Below are positions 41,636-43,303 of a stretch of DNA of 43,303 nt, one piece after another. This DNA is from Chloroflexota bacterium. GTDB taxonomy: Bacteria; Chloroflexota; Chloroflexia; Chloroheliales; Chloroheliaceae. Under the pieces are notes generated by a model, which was given only the letters and a program-made list of their open reading frames with translations, was not told where the DNA came from and ran no database searches. The stretch covers positions 1-43,303 of the forward strand of contig JAQBPB010000113.1 of the NCBI GenBank assembly GCA_028287745.1. Reading direction: 5' to 3'. Position 1 is the stretch's first letter; each line of letters opens with the position of its first letter. Position numbers and translations under genes: made by a program.

Positions 41636-41700
41636 TAGCAGCCGGGAAACTTGGCAAGGAAATTTTCAAAACTGGAAACCAGGATTATAGGAATATCCCG

Positions 41701-43303
41701 ATGGTTTTAAACGAATTCTTACCTGACACAGCCGGGCCTTTTCGAGCGGAAATGGCTGCTTTGCAAGAGGTTGAGCGCCAGCGACTAACCCACCTGGTCC
41801 AGGTATTTTCCACTGTTATCTTTGGCGTTGATGTTATGGCCTTACTTATCACGCTATTGGTTTTAATCAATAACAGGGATTCTTTCAGCCTATCGCTGGT
41901 CTTCCTGAGCTTGCTAAATATAATAATTTCACTGATAAGTTATAAGCTTGCTGCTAAAAGACTACATAGAGGCGCCGCCCAGCTTCTATTATTTACTAAC
42001 GCTCTGAGCCTGGCGTATGCCTATTTTCTGATCGGCACTGATTTCTTGGTCCCGCTGCTTATAGTACTTAATATACTGATAGCGGCTATTTTATTGCAAA
42101 CAATCGAAGTTATTTTGTTGACCACTTTTTGGATAATTGTCTGTGTCTTCCTTTTTTACTTTCAGAACAACCTCAAGTTGTACCAGCCGCCGATAAATTT
42201 CAGCCAGGACCTTGCGGACTTTTGTAACCTGGTCTTTCTTACGGTAAGCCTACCGTCAATCGCCGTTAGCTTGCTGGTTCCCGCCCGCAGCCTTACCAAT
42301 GTGTTAAAATCCCGCAGCCAGCGGCTGGAGAAATTGCTGGAGCAGCAATTTACTTCGGATGCCCTTTTGCATGAAACCGAACAGCGTTTAAAGGCGACTT
42401 TTGACCAGCTCTCCGTTGGTATTACCTATGTCCGCCGGGACGGCCAATGTCTCTTGGCCAACCGCAAATTAGCGGAAATGTTTGGTTACAGTCAGGCGGA
42501 ACTGCCCGGACTCAATTTTGTTGACCTGACTTACCCGGCTGACCGGGCTAAAGGTTTGCTGCAATTTGAAGAACTCTGGCAGGGAAAGCTGCAAAATTAT
42601 TCGCAGGATAAGCGGTATATCCGCAAGGATGGTTCGCTTCTCTGGTGTAATACCAATACTTCTCCGGTAACCGGCGTAGACGGCCAGCCAAAATACTTTA
42701 TTACGGTTGTAATTGATATTACCGAACGCAAGCAGGCTGAGGCCCAGGTATTTTTCCAGGCTTCCTTACTTGACCAGGTCCATAACGCCGTGGTAGCGAC
42801 CGACATGGAAGGTAAAATAATTTACTGGAACAAGTTTGCCGAGTCTTTTTACCAGATCACTGCCGATGAAATGCACAATAAGGATGGTCAGGTATTTACC
42901 GCCCTGGAAAGTTATAACAGTCCAGACCTTCACCAGGAGATTTACCGGAGCCTGATGGAAAAAGGGGTCTGGGAGGGTGAATACCTGGTCAAGCGCAATG
43001 ATGGTTCGGTGATGGCGTCGCACCTGATAGTTACTATTTTAAAGAACTCCAACGGCGAAATGATTGGAACAGTCGGGGTAAGTGTTGATATTACCGAACG
43101 CAAGCAGGTAGCCGAAGCCCTGGCGGCCGAGAAAGAACGCCTGGCAGTGACCTTGCGCAGTATCGGGGAGGGCGTCATAACTACCGATACCGAGGGCCGG
43201 GTGGTTTTACTTAACCCGGTAGCCGAAAAGTTTACCGGTTGGTCCCAGGCGGAAGCGGCGGGCCGCTTGCTGCCGGAAGTCTTTCACATAATTGATGAAA
43301 AAA
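41701..43303 (+). CDS. membrane-bound multi-PAS sensor protein, 3' end outside window
   Basis: The open frame begins at ATG 41701, after a modest AGGA site, and runs off the window. About 534 residues are visible. A short cytoplasmic start is followed by about five to six membrane helices (roughly residues 40-205). Then come three PAS domains in tandem: from about residue 231 (FDQLSVGITYVRRDGQ...), ending in DITERKQ near 340; from about 350 (VHNAVVATDMEGKIIYWNKFAE), ending in DITERKQ near 464; and a third starting near 475 (IGEGVITTDTEGRVVLLNPVAEKFTGW) that is cut. The missing part probably carries a histidine kinase, GGDEF/EAL or similar output. It may pair with the orphan response regulators, but no evidence here shows that. 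Confidence 0.85.
   Translation, partial: MVLNEFLPDTAGPFRAEMAALQEVERQRLTHLVQVFSTVIFGVDVMALLITLLVLINNRDSFSLSLVFLSLLNIIISLISYKLAAKRLHRGAAQLLLFTNALSLAYAYFLIGTDFLVPLLIVLNILIAAILLQTIEVILLTTFWIIVCVFLFYFQNNLKLYQPPINFSQDLADFCNLVFLTVSLPSIAVSLLVPARSLTNVLKSRSQRLEKLLEQQFTSDALLHETEQRLKATFDQLSVGITYVRRDGQCLLANRKLAEMFGYSQAELPGLNFVDLTYPADRAKGLLQFEELWQGKLQNYSQDKRYIRKDGSLLWCNTNTSPVTGVDGQPKYFITVVIDITERKQAEAQVFFQASLLDQVHNAVVATDMEGKIIYWNKFAESFYQITADEMHNKDGQVFTALESYNSPDLHQEIYRSLMEKGVWEGEYLVKRNDGSVMASHLIVTILKNSNGEMIGTVGVSVDITERKQVAEALAAEKERLAVTLRSIGEGVITTDTEGRVVLLNPVAEKFTGWSQAEAAGRLLPEVFHIIDEK

Overview
The window looks like chromosome, or a large replicon, of a Chloroflexota bacterium. This rests on style, not a database match: GC-rich coding, Pro/Thr-rich 'PPTATAV' linkers on extracytoplasmic proteins, many TolB-like and GT-C membrane proteins, frequent GTG/TTG starts, and a leader of the 'LQxTxGNxAVQRLL' type. 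No rRNA, tRNA, CRISPR array or insertion sequence was recognised.

Layout. 1-2.2 kb: end of a TPR protein and a GT87-like membrane glycosyltransferase. 2.3-4.1 kb (minus): an unknown protein, a NarL-type response regulator and a 67-aa protein with its own terminator. 4.7-7 kb: an orphan branched-chain-amino-acid-type binding lipoprotein and a mycothiol-dependent-isomerase-like protein. 7.2-11 kb: a membrane Ser/Thr kinase and a pentapeptide-repeat protein. 11.2-14.9 kb: a DapA-family aldolase/lyase and a large membrane-anchored protein. 14.9-17.3 kb (minus): an acyl-CoA carboxyltransferase behind an OmpR-type response regulator. 17.6-23.2 kb (minus): a replication/partition module. 23.2-27.8 kb: serC, a GT39-like protein, nth and a MocA-like nucleotidyltransferase. 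27.9-33.1 kb (minus): a TolB-like lipoprotein and a molybdenum hydroxylase large subunit. 33.6-37.1 kb: an FtsX/MacB-type permease and its ATPase behind a Pho-box-like promoter. 37.3-39.4 kb (minus): a predicted injected effector with a CesT-like chaperone. 39.6-41.4 kb (minus): folK and an acyl-CoA dehydrogenase. 41.7 kb to the end: a multi-PAS membrane sensor cut by the window edge.

Two systems stand out. (1) The segment at 17.6-23.2 kb carries ParA, two different ParB proteins, an ExeA/TniB-like AAA ATPase and a winged-helix replication-initiator-like protein. It has a parS-like site, a 35-bp perfect palindrome, a 28-bp perfect palindrome inside one parB gene, a 35-bp hairpin, and a near-perfect sigma70 promoter plus terminator that predict a ~100-nt RNA antisense to the leader of the initiator-like gene. 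It reads like the control region of a plasmid-type or secondary replicon lying among housekeeping genes. (2) The pair at 37.3-39.4 kb combines an N-terminal motif seen on proteins linked to extracellular contractile injection systems, an alpha/beta-hydrolase-like C-terminal region with a plausible Ser-Asp-His triad, and a translationally coupled secretion-chaperone-like protein. It is a candidate orphan toxin/chaperone cassette.

Functions are assigned by reading translated sequences and motifs; no search was run.
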